Position numbers and translations under genes: made by a program
The notes under the pieces: generated by a model
Seen by the model: only the letters and a program-made list of their open reading frames with translations
What the model was told of the DNA's origin: nothing
Databases searched by the model: none
Shown here: piece by piece, positions 1 through 9,179 of the stretch
Numbering within the stretch: position 1 is the stretch's first letter
How the letters are laid out: the number at the start of each line of letters is the position of its first letter
NCBI RefSeq assembly: GCF_002014985.1
Contig: NZ_MUXU01000010.1
Location: forward strand, 1-64,000
Reading direction: 5' to 3'
DNA from: Moraxella caviae
Lineage (GTDB): Bacteria; Pseudomonadota; Gammaproteobacteria; Pseudomonadales; Moraxellaceae
Length of the DNA stretch: 64,000 bases

Positions 1-270
1 CTAATCTAGTACAGCCCCAAGATATTTTGTCCACAAACTACCGCCTTTCATGATAAAAATCAGATCATTAACCTAGATAAGTGCATTAGCATTACTCATC
101 GATATCTGCAGCCCATTGGCAAACCCAAATACATAGAAATTGACATTAAACAATCAACCAATACGCCCAAAAATACCCAACCTCAAGCAAAAGAAATGAA
201 TCACACGCAATGAAACATTATCTACATTCACAAACCATTCACAAACCATTCACTTAACAAGGAGTAAGCC
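1..270. other. Upstream spacer of acnD with an 11-bp tandem repeat
   Basis: No gene can be assigned confidently. An open frame without a usable start runs on the + strand from about 10 to a TGA at 211-213. It could be the broken end of an upstream gene, but I do not recognise it. Positions 225-253 hold 2.6 copies of an 11-bp direct repeat, CATTCACAAAC, ending just before the strong acnD ribosome binding site (AAGGAG at 259-264). Other prp operon genes (prpB, prpC) would be expected upstream, outside the window. Confidence 0.4.
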
Positions 271-2883
271 ATGACACAAGTCAATCGCCAATACCAAAAA
301 ACCTTACCAAACAGCAACTTAACCTACTTTGACGCTCGCCAAGCCATCAATGCCATCTCGCCTGACGCTTATGATAAGCTGCCCTACACTTCTCGCATTT
401 TGGCGGAAAATCTCGTCAATCGTGCCGATAACGTGGATTTGCCGACCTTGCAGTCTTGGCTTGCCCAGCTGATTGAAAACAAACAGGAACTGGATTTTCC
501 TTGGTATCCTGCGCGCGTGGTGTGCCATGATATTTTGGGGCAGACCGCTTTGGTGGATTTGGCGGGCTTGCGTGATGCAATTGCCGAAAAAGGCGGCGAC
601 CCATCCAAAGTCAATCCTGTGGTGCAAACCCAGCTCATCGTGGACCATTCATTAGCCGTAGAATGTGGCGGCTACGACCCTGATGCCTTTGCTAAAAACC
701 GTGCCATTGAAGACCGTCGTAACGAAGACCGTTTCCACTTTATCAACTGGACAAAAACCGCCTTTGAAAACGTGGATGTGATTGGTGCTGGCAACGGCAT
801 CATGCACCAAATTAACCTTGAGAAAATGTCGCCTGTGATTCAAGTTAAAAACGGCGTGGCATTCCCTGATACCTGCGTGGGTACGGACAGCCACACACCG
901 CACACGGACGCTTTGGGCGTGATTTCTGTGGGCGTGGGCGGGCTTGAAGCCGAAACCGTGATGCTTGGGCGTGCGTCCATGATGCGCCTGCCTGACATTG
1001 TCGGCGTGGAGCTGACAGGCAAACGCGGTGCAGGCATTACCGCGACCGACATCGTGCTTGCTTTGACCGAATTTTTGCGTAAAGAGCGTGTCGTTGGCGC
1101 ATTTGTGGAATTTTTTGGCGAAGGCGCAGAAAGCCTGACCATTGGCGATAGAGCCACCATTTCCAACATGACCCCAGAATACGGCGCAACCGCCGCCCTG
1201 TTCTATATTGACAAGCAAACCATTGATTATCTGACCTTGACAGGACGCGACCCAGAGCAAGTTGCGCTGGTGGAAGAATACGCCAAAACCGCAGGGCTGT
1301 GGGCGGACAGCCTAAAAACCGCACGCTATCCACGCGTTTTAAAATTTGATTTATCCAGCGTAACACGCAACATCGCAGGCCCGTCCAATCCGCACGCACG
1401 CGTTGCCACTGCCGATTTGGCCGCCAAAGGCATTGCCAAGCCCTACGAAACCCCAAGCGATGGCAAAATGCCTGACGGTGCGGTCATCATCGCTGCCATC
1501 ACATCTTGCACCAACACGTCCAACCCACGAAACGTCGTTGCTGCAGGGCTTTTGGCAAGAAACGCCAACCGCTTAGGCCTAACCCGCAAGCCTTGGGTAA
1601 AATCATCGTTCGCCCCCGGCTCAAAAGTTGCCGAAATTTACCTAAAAGAAGCAGGATTGCTGCCTGAAATGGAAAAATTGGGCTTTGGTATCGTCGCCTT
1701 TGCCTGCACAACGTGTAACGGCATGAGCGGTGCGCTTGACCCTGCCATTCAGCAAGAAATCATTGACCGCGATTTGTACGCCACCGCTGTACTGTCAGGC
1801 AACCGCAACTTTGACGGACGCATTCACCCTTATGCCAAGCAGGCGTTTTTGGCAAGCCCGCCATTAGTTGTGGCGTATGCCATCGCAGGCTCTATCCGCT
1901 TTGACATTGAAAATGACGTTTTGGGCGTGGTAGACGGCAAAGAAATCCGCCTAAAAGACATTTTCCCAAGCGATGAAGAGATTGACGAGATTGTCGGTAA
2001 ATTTGTCAAACCTGAGCAATTTCGCCAAGTGTACATTCCGATGTTTGACCTTGACCGCAGTCAAAAAGCCGACAGCCCGCTGTACAACTGGCGTGAAAAA
2101 TCCACCTACATCCGCCGTCCGCCCTACTGGGAAGGTGCGTTGGCAAAAGAACGCAGCTTAAAAAACTTGCGTCCGCTTGCCATTTTGCCCGACAACATCA
2201 CCACCGACCACATCTCGCCGTCCAATGCGATTTTGGCAAGTTCAGCAGCTGGTGAGTATTTGGCGAAAATGGGCTTGCCGGAAGAGGACTTTAACTCTTA
2301 TGCCACCCACCGCGGCGATCATTTGACCGCCCAACGTGCCACTTTTGCCAATCCAAAACTGTTCAACGAAATGGTGAAAAACGAAGACGGTACGGTGCGT
2401 CAAGGTTCGCTGGCGCGTGTAGAACCCGATGGGCAAGTGATGAGAATGTGGGAAGCGATTGAAACCTACATGAACCGCAGCCAGCCGTTGATTATCATTG
2501 CAGGCGCGGATTACGGGCAAGGCTCAAGCCGAGACTGGGCGGCAAAAGGCGTACGACTTGCTGGCGTAGAAGTGATTGTTGCCGAAGGTTTTGAGCGTAT
2601 CCACCGCACTAATTTGATTGGCATGGGCGTGCTGCCATTGCAATTTAAAGACGGTACTACTCGCCACACACTTGCCCTTGACGGCACCGAAACTTACGAT
2701 GTCATCGGCGAGCTTGCGCCACGCTGTGATGTGCAGCTTGTCATCACCCGTAAAAATGGTGAAGTGGTCAAAGTACCCGTAACGTGCCGTTTGGATACCG
2801 CCGAAGAAGTGCTGATTTATGAAGCAGGCGGCGTACTGCAACGCTTTGCACAGGATTTTTTACAAGGGGAAATGACAGCGTAA
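271..2883 (+). CDS. acnD: 2-methylcitrate dehydratase AcnD (Fe/S-dependent)
   Basis: Aconitase-family enzyme of the methylcitrate cycle. It dehydrates 2-methylcitrate to 2-methylaconitate during propionate breakdown in the cytoplasm, and PrpF then isomerises the product. The 870-residue protein has the usual AcnD length. The three [4Fe-4S] ligands are visible as Cys413 (SCTNTSNPRN) and Cys479/Cys482 (ACTTCNG), and the C-terminal swivel domain carries GADYGQGSSRDWAAKG. The ATG follows an AAGGAG seven bases upstream. It is the first complete gene of a module that ends with prpF. The pairing with prpF separates it from housekeeping aconitase AcnA. A hairpin follows the stop. Confidence 0.95.
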   Translation: MTQVNRQYQKTLPNSNLTYFDARQAINAISPDAYDKLPYTSRILAENLVNRADNVDLPTLQSWLAQLIENKQELDFPWYPARVVCHDILGQTALVDLAGLRDAIAEKGGDPSKVNPVVQTQLIVDHSLAVECGGYDPDAFAKNRAIEDRRNEDRFHFINWTKTAFENVDVIGAGNGIMHQINLEKMSPVIQVKNGVAFPDTCVGTDSHTPHTDALGVISVGVGGLEAETVMLGRASMMRLPDIVGVELTGKRGAGITATDIVLALTEFLRKERVVGAFVEFFGEGAESLTIGDRATISNMTPEYGATAALFYIDKQTIDYLTLTGRDPEQVALVEEYAKTAGLWADSLKTARYPRVLKFDLSSVTRNIAGPSNPHARVATADLAAKGIAKPYETPSDGKMPDGAVIIAAITSCTNTSNPRNVVAAGLLARNANRLGLTRKPWVKSSFAPGSKVAEIYLKEAGLLPEMEKLGFGIVAFACTTCNGMSGALDPAIQQEIIDRDLYATAVLSGNRNFDGRIHPYAKQAFLASPPLVVAYAIAGSIRFDIENDVLGVVDGKEIRLKDIFPSDEEIDEIVGKFVKPEQFRQVYIPMFDLDRSQKADSPLYNWREKSTYIRRPPYWEGALAKERSLKNLRPLAILPDNITTDHISPSNAILASSAAGEYLAKMGLPEEDFNSYATHRGDHLTAQRATFANPKLFNEMVKNEDGTVRQGSLARVEPDGQVMRMWEAIETYMNRSQPLIIIAGADYGQGSSRDWAAKGVRLAGVEVIVAEGFERIHRTNLIGMGVLPLQFKDGTTRHTLALDGTETYDVIGELAPRCDVQLVITRKNGEVVKVPVTCRLDTAEEVLIYEAGGVLQRFAQDFLQGEMTA

Positions 2884-2907
2884 ACTTTTAATATTGTGAT
2901 AAAATCG

Positions 2908-2936
2908 ACAGACAGGCTTGGTTAAGGCTTGTCTGT
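2908..2936 (+). terminator. Hairpin after acnD
   Basis: ACAGACAGGCTT (2908-2919) can pair with AAGGCTTGTCTGT (2924-2936) through an 11-bp stem with two G-U pairs. There is no good T-run, so this may be an attenuator or mRNA 3' end rather than a strong terminator. Confidence 0.4.
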
Positions 2937-2957
2937 TGGTTTACACTGGGCGAAATC

Positions 2958-3626
2958 ATGGATTTAAAAAGAGATATTTCCAAGAACGTGCTTGAATTTG
3001 CGCAAAAGCGAGACGTCTTGCATCATCGCTATCTGTCTTTTGATTTTTGCTATCATTATTTTTATAACATCAATACTTCAACGCAAGATCGTGAAAAATC
3101 TTGTTATGTATTGTGGAGTTATCTGGCAAGCTGGGGAATGCTTCGTGGTTCGAGCTTTTTGTTATAACAAAATCCCACGTATCTCGAAGAGCTTATCGAT
3201 TATTTTGATACACTGGATAAAAGTTATTGGCAATTAGATGTTGATGATATTGAGTATCAAGAAGTGTTGTTAGAAATCTATCAAAAAAGCAAAGAACACA
3301 TCATTAAACATAATGAAGCGCATCTTGTTTTAATTACAAAAATTTTGCTTGGCGTTTTTGGTTTTGTGCCTGCTTTTGATAGATATTTTTGCAGCGCTTT
3401 TAGAGACATCAGCAAAAATCAAATGGGTTTTAGAGCGGTTAATAAAACCTCACTAAAATTTATACAAGATTTTTACCAAGCAAACCAGCAGGAAATTGAC
3501 GAATTGCAACAAGGATTGTTTGTAAAAGATTTTAAAGGCAGTCCAACCACCTTAAATTACCCCAAAGCCAAAATTATTGACATGTACGGCTTTCAATATG
3601 GCTTAAATATGCCGCATAAACCCTAA
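2958..3626 (+). pseudogene. Nonsense-disrupted gene of a conserved hypothetical family
   Basis: One reading frame runs from ATG 2958 to TAA 3626 (223 codons) and is interrupted only by an in-frame TAA at 3165-3167. The two halves join smoothly: the first ends SWGMLRGSSFLL, and the second resumes QNPTYLEELIDYFDTLDK and ends PKAKIIDMYGFQYGL. From memory, this pattern matches a widespread family of roughly 200-residue proteins of unknown function, so the intact ancestor was a single protein. A GTG at 3264 could start a 120-residue C-terminal fragment, but no good ribosome binding site precedes it. The gene lies between acnD and prpF in the same direction, an insertion into the usual acnD-prpF pairing. 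A sequencing error at the stop cannot be excluded. Confidence 0.75.
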
Positions 3627-3652
3627 AATAAACAACAGCAAAAGGAGTAGCT

Positions 3653-4813
3653 ATGCAAACCCCCATCCCAGCCACCTATATGCGTGGCGGCACATCAAAA
3701 GGCGTGTTTTTTAAGTTATCAGATTTGCCTGCCGTATGCCAAGTGGCAGGCACGCCAAGAGATAACTTTTTAATGCGTGTCATTGGCAGCCCTGACCCCT
3801 ACGGCAAGCAAATTGACGGCCTTGGCAATGGCTCGTCCAGCACCTCAAAAGTAGTGATTTTATCGCCATCCGATAAGCCTAATCACGATGTCAACTACCT
3901 GTTTGGGCAAGTCGCCATTGATAAACCGATGATTGACTGGTCTGGCAACTGCGGCAATCTCACCGCTGCGGTCGGTGCGTTCGCCATCGCGCAAGGCTTA
4001 GTGGCAAACGTCCCCACAGACGGCATTTGCACCGTGCGCATCTGGCAAGCAAACATTGGCAAAACCATCATCGCTCACGTCCCGATGGCAAATGGTGAAG
4101 TGGTAGAAACGGGCGATTTTGAGCTTGATGGCGTAACCTTCCCTGCCGCTGAAGTGGTGATTGAATTTCTTGACCCTGCCGATGGCGAAGGCGCCATGTT
4201 CCCCACTGGCAATGTCGTGGATACCTTACAAAGTCCTGATTTTGGTACGCTGTCCGCCACGCTGATTAACGCAGGCATTCCCACCATTTTTGTCAAGGCA
4301 CAAGATTTGGGATTGACAGGCACAGAACTGCAAGATGACGTGAATAGCGATGGCGAATTATTGGCAAAACTGGAGCGGCTGCGTGCGATTGGCGCGGTAA
4401 AAATGGGCTTGATTGATGATGTCAGCGAAGCCGCCACACGCCAGCACACGCCAAAAATCGCTTGGGTTGCCGCCCCTGCTGACTACACCGCATCCAGTGG
4501 CAAAACCGTACTGGCAACAGACATTGACGTGCTGGTGCGCGCGATGAGCATGGGCAAGCTGCACCACGCCATGATGGGAACAGCTTCTGTCGCCATCGCC
4601 ACAGCCGCCGCCGTAGAAGGCACGCTCGTAAACACAGCAGCTGGTGGCAGCAAGCGAGATAAAGTCTGCTTTGGACACCCATCAGGCACGCTCACCGTGG
4701 GCGCAACCGCCGAACTAAAAGACGGTAAATGGACAGCCACCAAAGCCGTGATGAGCCGCAGCGCAAGACGCATCATGCAAGGCGTGGTATTTGTGCCAAG
4801 TGATTGTTTTTAA
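3653..4813 (+). CDS. prpF: 2-methylaconitate cis-trans isomerase PrpF
   Basis: Isomerises the AcnD product (4-methylaconitate form) to 2-methyl-cis-aconitate, allowing AcnD to replace PrpD in propionate catabolism. The 386-residue protein has the PrpF/diaminopimelate-epimerase-like fold. Family signatures include the N-terminal TYMRGGTSKGVFF, the glycine-rich GNGSSSTSKVVI, and WSGNCGNLTAAVGAFA with the conserved cysteine. The ATG follows AAAAGGAG. It is the last gene of the prp module and is followed by a hairpin at 4890-4925. Confidence 0.95.
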   Translation: MQTPIPATYMRGGTSKGVFFKLSDLPAVCQVAGTPRDNFLMRVIGSPDPYGKQIDGLGNGSSSTSKVVILSPSDKPNHDVNYLFGQVAIDKPMIDWSGNCGNLTAAVGAFAIAQGLVANVPTDGICTVRIWQANIGKTIIAHVPMANGEVVETGDFELDGVTFPAAEVVIEFLDPADGEGAMFPTGNVVDTLQSPDFGTLSATLINAGIPTIFVKAQDLGLTGTELQDDVNSDGELLAKLERLRAIGAVKMGLIDDVSEAATRQHTPKIAWVAAPADYTASSGKTVLATDIDVLVRAMSMGKLHHAMMGTASVAIATAAAVEGTLVNTAAGGSKRDKVCFGHPSGTLTVGATAELKDGKWTATKAVMSRSARRIMQGVVFVPSDCF

Positions 4814-4889
4814 TTAGGTTTTTGAAAATGGCTTGTCATAAGCTATTTTGATAAACTGATATTTTGACAAGCCTACAAACTGATAAACT

Positions 4890-4925
4890 GGACGAATTGG
4901 CAAGTGATTGGCTTTTCGTCCTTTT
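4890..4925 (+). terminator. Putative terminator after prpF
   Basis: GGACGAA (4890-4896) pairs with TTCGTCC (4915-4921), followed by TTTT. The loop is long (18 nt). A second inverted repeat, GGCTTGTCA (4830-4838) and TGACAAGCC (4865-4873), lies just upstream. Confidence 0.5.
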
Positions 4926-5037
4926 GGCGTGGTTAAAATTTTTCACAACACCAAAACCCCACCAACATTCTCGCTTTACAAAACCCACAAATTAGCCGAT
5001 AATTAACACTCAATCGCAAACCACCAAACCAAAACCC

Positions 5038-5679
5038 ATGCACGCACTCATCATCGGCGCAACAGGCGCAACAGGCTCGCAACTACTCACCAAATTGCTT
5101 GCCGACCCTGCTATCAGCCACGTTACCAGCTTTGTGCGCAAAGACGCAGACGCAACGCACCCCAAACTCACCACGCACGTCATCGATTTTAATGATGTGG
5201 CAAGCTGGCAAGAAAAAGTCGTTGGCGATGTATTGTTTTGCTGTCTTGGCACGACCAAAAGAGCCGCGGGCAGCCAACAAGCGCAGTGGAAAATTGACCA
5301 CGATTATCCGCTTGCTTTCGCCAAAGCCGCCAAAAATCACGGCGTGCCCACACTTGCGCTCATCTCATCAGACGGCGCAGACGCTCGCAGTCCGCTGTTT
5401 TATTACCGCATGAAAGGCGCACTTGATGATAAAATTTTGGCGCTCGGTTTTAAAAACACGCTGATTTTTCGTCCGCCGCTGCTAAAACGCCCCAATTCTG
5501 ACCGCTTGGGCGAAAACCTTGCCGAAAAAGCCATCGCATTTGCCAATCGCTTTGGTCTGCTAAAATCCGCCAAACCCATGGCTGTGGCGGACTTGGCGCA
5601 GGCGATGCTTTTGGCGGTCAAGCGCCAAGAAAACGGTATTATTGATAAAAACCAAATCCGCAAACTTTTGGCAAATTAG
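5038..5679 (+). CDS. NAD(P)-binding Rossmann-fold protein (YraR/HTATIP2-like)
   Basis: A 213-residue atypical short-chain dehydrogenase-like protein. The N-terminal dinucleotide-binding loop is HALIIGATGATGSQLL. It is followed by FCCLGTTKRAAGSQQA and by ISSDGADARSPLFYYRMKG, where the Tyr/Lys positions resemble an SDR active site (YxxxK-like). The overall plan matches the YraR/HTATIP2 group of NAD(P)H-binding oxidoreductases, whose bacterial substrate is not established. The gene stands alone between prpF and PBP1a. The start is the first ATG and has no strong ribosome binding site. A hairpin at 5746-5775 follows. Confidence 0.8.
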   Translation: MHALIIGATGATGSQLLTKLLADPAISHVTSFVRKDADATHPKLTTHVIDFNDVASWQEKVVGDVLFCCLGTTKRAAGSQQAQWKIDHDYPLAFAKAAKNHGVPTLALISSDGADARSPLFYYRMKGALDDKILALGFKNTLIFRPPLLKRPNSDRLGENLAEKAIAFANRFGLLKSAKPMAVADLAQAMLLAVKRQENGIIDKNQIRKLLAN

Positions 5680-5745
5680 ACCGACAAAATTGACAAACTA
5701 TCCATTTACCAAAAAACCTAACCAGCTTTAAAACAGGCAAACGAA

Positions 5746-5775
5746 AACAGACAAACGCTCTTTTGTTTGTCTGTT
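5746..5775 (+). terminator. Perfect 11-bp hairpin between genes
   Basis: AACAGACAAAC (5746-5756) pairs perfectly with GTTTGTCTGTT (5765-5775) around an 8-nt loop. It probably ends transcription of the preceding gene, although no long T-run follows. Confidence 0.55.
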
Positions 5776-5922
5776 GCGCCAACTTTTATTGTCTTTACGC
5801 CTTGCCAATTTTCACGACACCAACAAACCACTTGCCCAATCCAAGCAAACCGCCACGAATTACAAAATTTCACAAAACACGCCCATCAAAATCAGCGAAA
5901 TACTAGCATTTTTAAGTAAACG

Positions 5923-5931
5923 TGGTAAAAT
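5923..5931 (+). promoter_or_regulatory. Possible extended -10 box upstream of PBP1a
   Basis: TGGTAAAAT fits the TGn-TAnAAT extended -10 pattern 25 bases before the chosen ATG. No clear -35 box is visible. Confidence 0.35.
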
Positions 5932-5955
5932 GATGTGTTACCCTATTTTTACAAA

Positions 5956-8382
5956 ATGCGTATGACCACACAACAATCGTCTCAAAAATCTTTTTCGGCA
6001 ACGCTCATCGCCATCATTTTACGCTGTATTTTGGCGGTACTTGCTTTGGTGCTGATTTTGGTGCTGGCGTTTCCCATCGGCTTTTATGGCATGGCAATGT
6101 ACCTTGAGCCGACCTTGCCAGACGTGAAAAACATTGGCGATCACAAGCTAGAAATGCCTTTGCAAATCTACACTGCCGACAACAAACTCATCGGTCAGTA
6201 CGGCAATCGCTACGCCATTCCAGTAAGCTTTGAAGAAATTCCTAAGCCGCTTATTCATGCGTTTTTGGCGGCAGAAGATGCCAGCTTCTTTGAGCACAGC
6301 GGTATCAGTGTCAAGGGCTTGGGGCGTGCCATCACCGAAGTGGTTACTGATGACGACACCCAAACGGGCGGCTCAACCATCACCATGCAGGTGGCGAAAA
6401 ACTACTTTTTGAGCTCTGAGCGCACCATTGACCGTAAGCTGACTGAGCTTTTTATCGCGCGTAAGATTGAAAACGAGATGACCAAGAACGAGATTATGAC
6501 GCTGTACGTCAATAAAATCTATCTTGGTGAAGGTGCATACGGCATCGCAGCAGCAGCCAGACGTTATTTTAGTAAGACGCTCGACCATCTAACTTTGGCG
6601 GAGATGGCGATGATTGCAGGCTTGCCAAAAGCGCCGTCCGCCTTTAACCCTGTGGTCAATCCAGAACGTGCGCTTGAACGCCGCAACTGGATTATTGGGC
6701 GTATGCTGCACGAAGGTTTTATCAGCCAAGCCGAACACGATGAAGCCGTTGCCGCGCCGATTGGGCTAAATTTATATCAAGAAAAACTTGATTTGAATAT
6801 GCCGTATTTGGCGGAATTGACACGCTCTACCTTGACCGAGCGTTATGGCGAGCAAGTGATGACAAGCGGCTGGCGTGTGCAGCTCACCGTGAACAGCCGT
6901 GAGCAAACCATCGCCCAAAATGCCCTACAAGCAGGTCTGCGCAGCTATGACAACCGTCACGGCTGGCGTGGCGTGGAAGCCGAAGAAGGCGATTTAAAAG
7001 ATTTTAAACGCATTGAAAACACCTACCCTGCCAAAGTTACCAAAGTCAGCGCAAGCAGCTTTCAAGCCGAGCTGCCAGACGGCAAAGCCATCACCGTGTA
7101 CTGGTCTGGCATGAATTGGGCGCGCAAATATTACAGCGCCAACCGTGTGGGCGGTGGTTTTGGTAATGCGCACCAAATGGTAAAAGTAGGCAACATCGTA
7201 CGCGTTGCCCCAACCAACCAAGCCATGACCGCTTGGCGTATGATTCAAGTGCCGAAAGTGCAAGGCGCGCTGGTGTCAATCCACCCTGAAGACGGCGCGA
7301 TTCGTGCGCTGGTGGGCGGTTATAGCTTTGACCAAAGTAAATTTAACCGCGCTACTCAAGGCTACCGCCAGCCGGGCTCTATCATCAAGCCTTTGCTGTA
7401 CGCTGCCGCCCTAGAAACTGGTAAATTTACGCCAGACACGCCAGTATCTGACGCCGCAATTCGCATTGACGGCTGGCGACCACGCAACGCTGATGGCAGA
7501 TTCACAGGCTATATGCCAGTGCGCCGTGCGCTGGCTTTGTCAAGAAACACGCCATCAGTGCGCCTGCTTCGTGCCACAGGCTTAGAAGAAGGCCGTAATA
7601 TGCTGACCATGCTTGGACTAGAAAGAGACCGCTTGCCAAGCAGTTACACGCTGGCGCTGGGTACAGCAGACGCCACGCCACTACAAATGGCGACAGGCTA
7701 CGCCACCATCGTCAATGGCGGACACCGTGTGCAGCCTTACATCATTGAGCGTATTTACGATTTTAACCAAAAACCCATTTACCAAGCCAATCCTGTGCAG
7801 GCGTGCGCCATTTGCTTTAATCAAAATCTTGATAAGCTAAACGCCAATGCCGCCAAAGCCCAAGAAAAGGCAAACGAAGCGGCTGAAAAACAAACCGATG
7901 AAACGCTAGTACAAGAAGCGCTTAACGCCACCGCTCAAGCAGATCGCCTACAGGACAACATCGTACCGACGTACAGCCCAGCAACTCAAGCGCCACGCGT
8001 GCTAAGTCCTGAGACGGCTTATAATATGTCCATCATGATGCGCGAGGTCATCACCAGCGGTACAGGTCGTAAGGCGCGTGCTGTGGGACGCTCGGACGTG
8101 GGCGGTAAGACAGGTACGACCAACCAAGCCAAAGACGCTTGGTTTGCAGGCGTACACCCAACCAGCGCAACGGTTGTTTGGGTTGGCTTTGACCAGCCAT
8201 CAACGCTGGGTGCCAGAGAATACGGTGGTGTTGCCGCCTTGCCGATTTGGGTGAATTTCACACGCCAGCAGCTTTCACGCACGCCACATCAGTGGGTGAA
8301 ACCCGGCAACCGCTCACAAACCGAAAAAGAAACGCAATCCATCGTCAATCTGACGGACGATTCACCAACTGCCGCCCGCTAA
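5956..8382 (+). CDS. mrcA: Penicillin-binding protein 1A
   Basis: Bifunctional class A PBP that polymerises lipid II and cross-links peptides in the periplasm. A single N-terminal membrane anchor (about residues 15-45) is followed by the GT51 transglycosylase, with EDASFFEHSG (about 106) and TGGSTITMQVAKN (about 137). The transpeptidase follows, with SIIK around residue 475, SRNTPSV around 529 and KTGTT around 718. I use ATG 5956. An upstream GTG at 5935 and an ATG at 5962 are alternatives, and none has a good Shine-Dalgarno. Before the KTG box there is an Ala/Glu/Lys-rich insert (about 625-665) that looks coiled and is not part of the usual catalytic core. Confidence 0.95.
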   Translation: MRMTTQQSSQKSFSATLIAIILRCILAVLALVLILVLAFPIGFYGMAMYLEPTLPDVKNIGDHKLEMPLQIYTADNKLIGQYGNRYAIPVSFEEIPKPLIHAFLAAEDASFFEHSGISVKGLGRAITEVVTDDDTQTGGSTITMQVAKNYFLSSERTIDRKLTELFIARKIENEMTKNEIMTLYVNKIYLGEGAYGIAAAARRYFSKTLDHLTLAEMAMIAGLPKAPSAFNPVVNPERALERRNWIIGRMLHEGFISQAEHDEAVAAPIGLNLYQEKLDLNMPYLAELTRSTLTERYGEQVMTSGWRVQLTVNSREQTIAQNALQAGLRSYDNRHGWRGVEAEEGDLKDFKRIENTYPAKVTKVSASSFQAELPDGKAITVYWSGMNWARKYYSANRVGGGFGNAHQMVKVGNIVRVAPTNQAMTAWRMIQVPKVQGALVSIHPEDGAIRALVGGYSFDQSKFNRATQGYRQPGSIIKPLLYAAALETGKFTPDTPVSDAAIRIDGWRPRNADGRFTGYMPVRRALALSRNTPSVRLLRATGLEEGRNMLTMLGLERDRLPSSYTLALGTADATPLQMATGYATIVNGGHRVQPYIIERIYDFNQKPIYQANPVQACAICFNQNLDKLNANAAKAQEKANEAAEKQTDETLVQEALNATAQADRLQDNIVPTYSPATQAPRVLSPETAYNMSIMMREVITSGTGRKARAVGRSDVGGKTGTTNQAKDAWFAGVHPTSATVVWVGFDQPSTLGAREYGGVAALPIWVNFTRQQLSRTPHQWVKPGNRSQTEKETQSIVNLTDDSPTAAR

Positions 8383-8404
8383 TTAAGACGGTTAAGGGGA
8401 AATT

Positions 8405-8971
8405 ATGGAATTATTTCTTAGCATTTGCCTTGGTGTTGGCTTGGCTGCCAGCGCAGGATTTCGTGTGTTCGTGCCGCTGTTCGCCCTATCTTTGGCGGCG
8501 CACTTTGGCATCATTCCGCTGGCAGAAGATTGGCAATGGGTGGGCAGTACCTCAGCGCTTGTGATTTTGGGCGTGGCAAGCGTGGTGGAATCTTTGGCAT
8601 ATCTGATTCCATTTGTGGATAATATCCTAGATGCAGCCGCTGTGCCGCTTGCAGGCGTGGCTGGCACGCTGGTGATGGTCAGCACGCTCAGCGATTTTAG
8701 CCCTGCGATGACGTGGGCGCTGGCAATCGTAGCTGGCGGCGGTGCGGCTGCCACCATCAAAACCACATCCGCTGCCACACGCGCCGTATCGTCCGCCACC
8801 ACCGCAGGCATGGCAAATCCTGTGATTGGCGCAGCGGAAACTGGCGCGGCGATTGGACTGTCCGCCCTAACCATCGCCCTGCCTGTGCTTGGCGTGGCGG
8901 TGGCAACTGGTCTACTGGTGCTTTTGATTTGGCTTGTCGTCAAAGCCAAAAAACGCGCGAAAACTTGGTAA
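8405..8971 (+). CDS. DUF4126 family membrane protein
   Basis: A 188-residue hydrophobic protein with about five membrane segments and many Ala/Gly pairs. Its N-terminal signature (SICLGVGLAASAGFRVFVP) and central VVESLAYLIPFVDN fit the DUF4126 family, which has no established function. The ATG follows AAGGGG and lies 22 bases after the PBP1a stop, so the two genes are probably co-transcribed. A strong terminator follows at 9013-9048. Confidence 0.85.
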   Translation: MELFLSICLGVGLAASAGFRVFVPLFALSLAAHFGIIPLAEDWQWVGSTSALVILGVASVVESLAYLIPFVDNILDAAAVPLAGVAGTLVMVSTLSDFSPAMTWALAIVAGGGAAATIKTTSAATRAVSSATTAGMANPVIGAAETGAAIGLSALTIALPVLGVAVATGLLVLLIWLVVKAKKRAKTW

Positions 8972-9012
8972 GATTTGCCAAATTCACCACACAATCCATC
9001 TTTGTTTAAAAA

Positions 9013-9048
9013 ACAACCCTTTGATAAATGGTTATCAAAGGGTTTTTG
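9013..9048 (+). terminator. Strong Rho-independent terminator after DUF4126
   Basis: CCCTTTGATAA (9017-9027) pairs perfectly with TTATCAAAGGG (9032-9042), flanked by an A-run on the left and TTTTTG on the right. It can work in both directions, since the next gene is convergent. Confidence 0.85.
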
Positions 9049-9069
9049 TTTGGTTGGCAAGCTTTATCC

Positions 9070-9165
9070 GAAACGTTGGGCTGCGCTTTCGCCAACCCAA
9101 CTTACGGTTTGCATTTAAAGAACGATTTGTAAATTGGGCTGAGCAAAGCAAAAACCTAACATTTA
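9070..9165. repeat. Degenerate GTTGGGTT-type palindromic element, copy A
   Basis: Two related half-elements occur here: AACGTTGGGCTGCGCTTTCG followed by CCAACCCAACTTAC (about 9079-9112), and TTGTAAATTGGGCTGAGC followed by AAAACCTAAC (about 9128-9160). The same words recur at 16615-16715, 27945-27990 and 28125-28160. Imperfect inverted halves suggest a non-coding mobile or folding element. Confidence 0.6.
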
Positions 9166-9179
9166 AAATCAAAATCCAC

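Noticed and set aside
652..1260. Long minus-strand open frame within acnD
   Set aside because: It lies opposite strongly conserved AcnD motifs, has His/Phe/Val-rich nonsense composition and no ribosome binding site. Similar antisense frames inside prpF, the M48 gene, ccmB and the maeB gene were dismissed for the same reason.
8392..9060. Minus-strand 222-residue frame over DUF4126
   Set aside because: It covers the DUF4126 gene and its terminator. Its Ala/Thr/Ser-rich composition is the shadow of the Ala-rich membrane protein.
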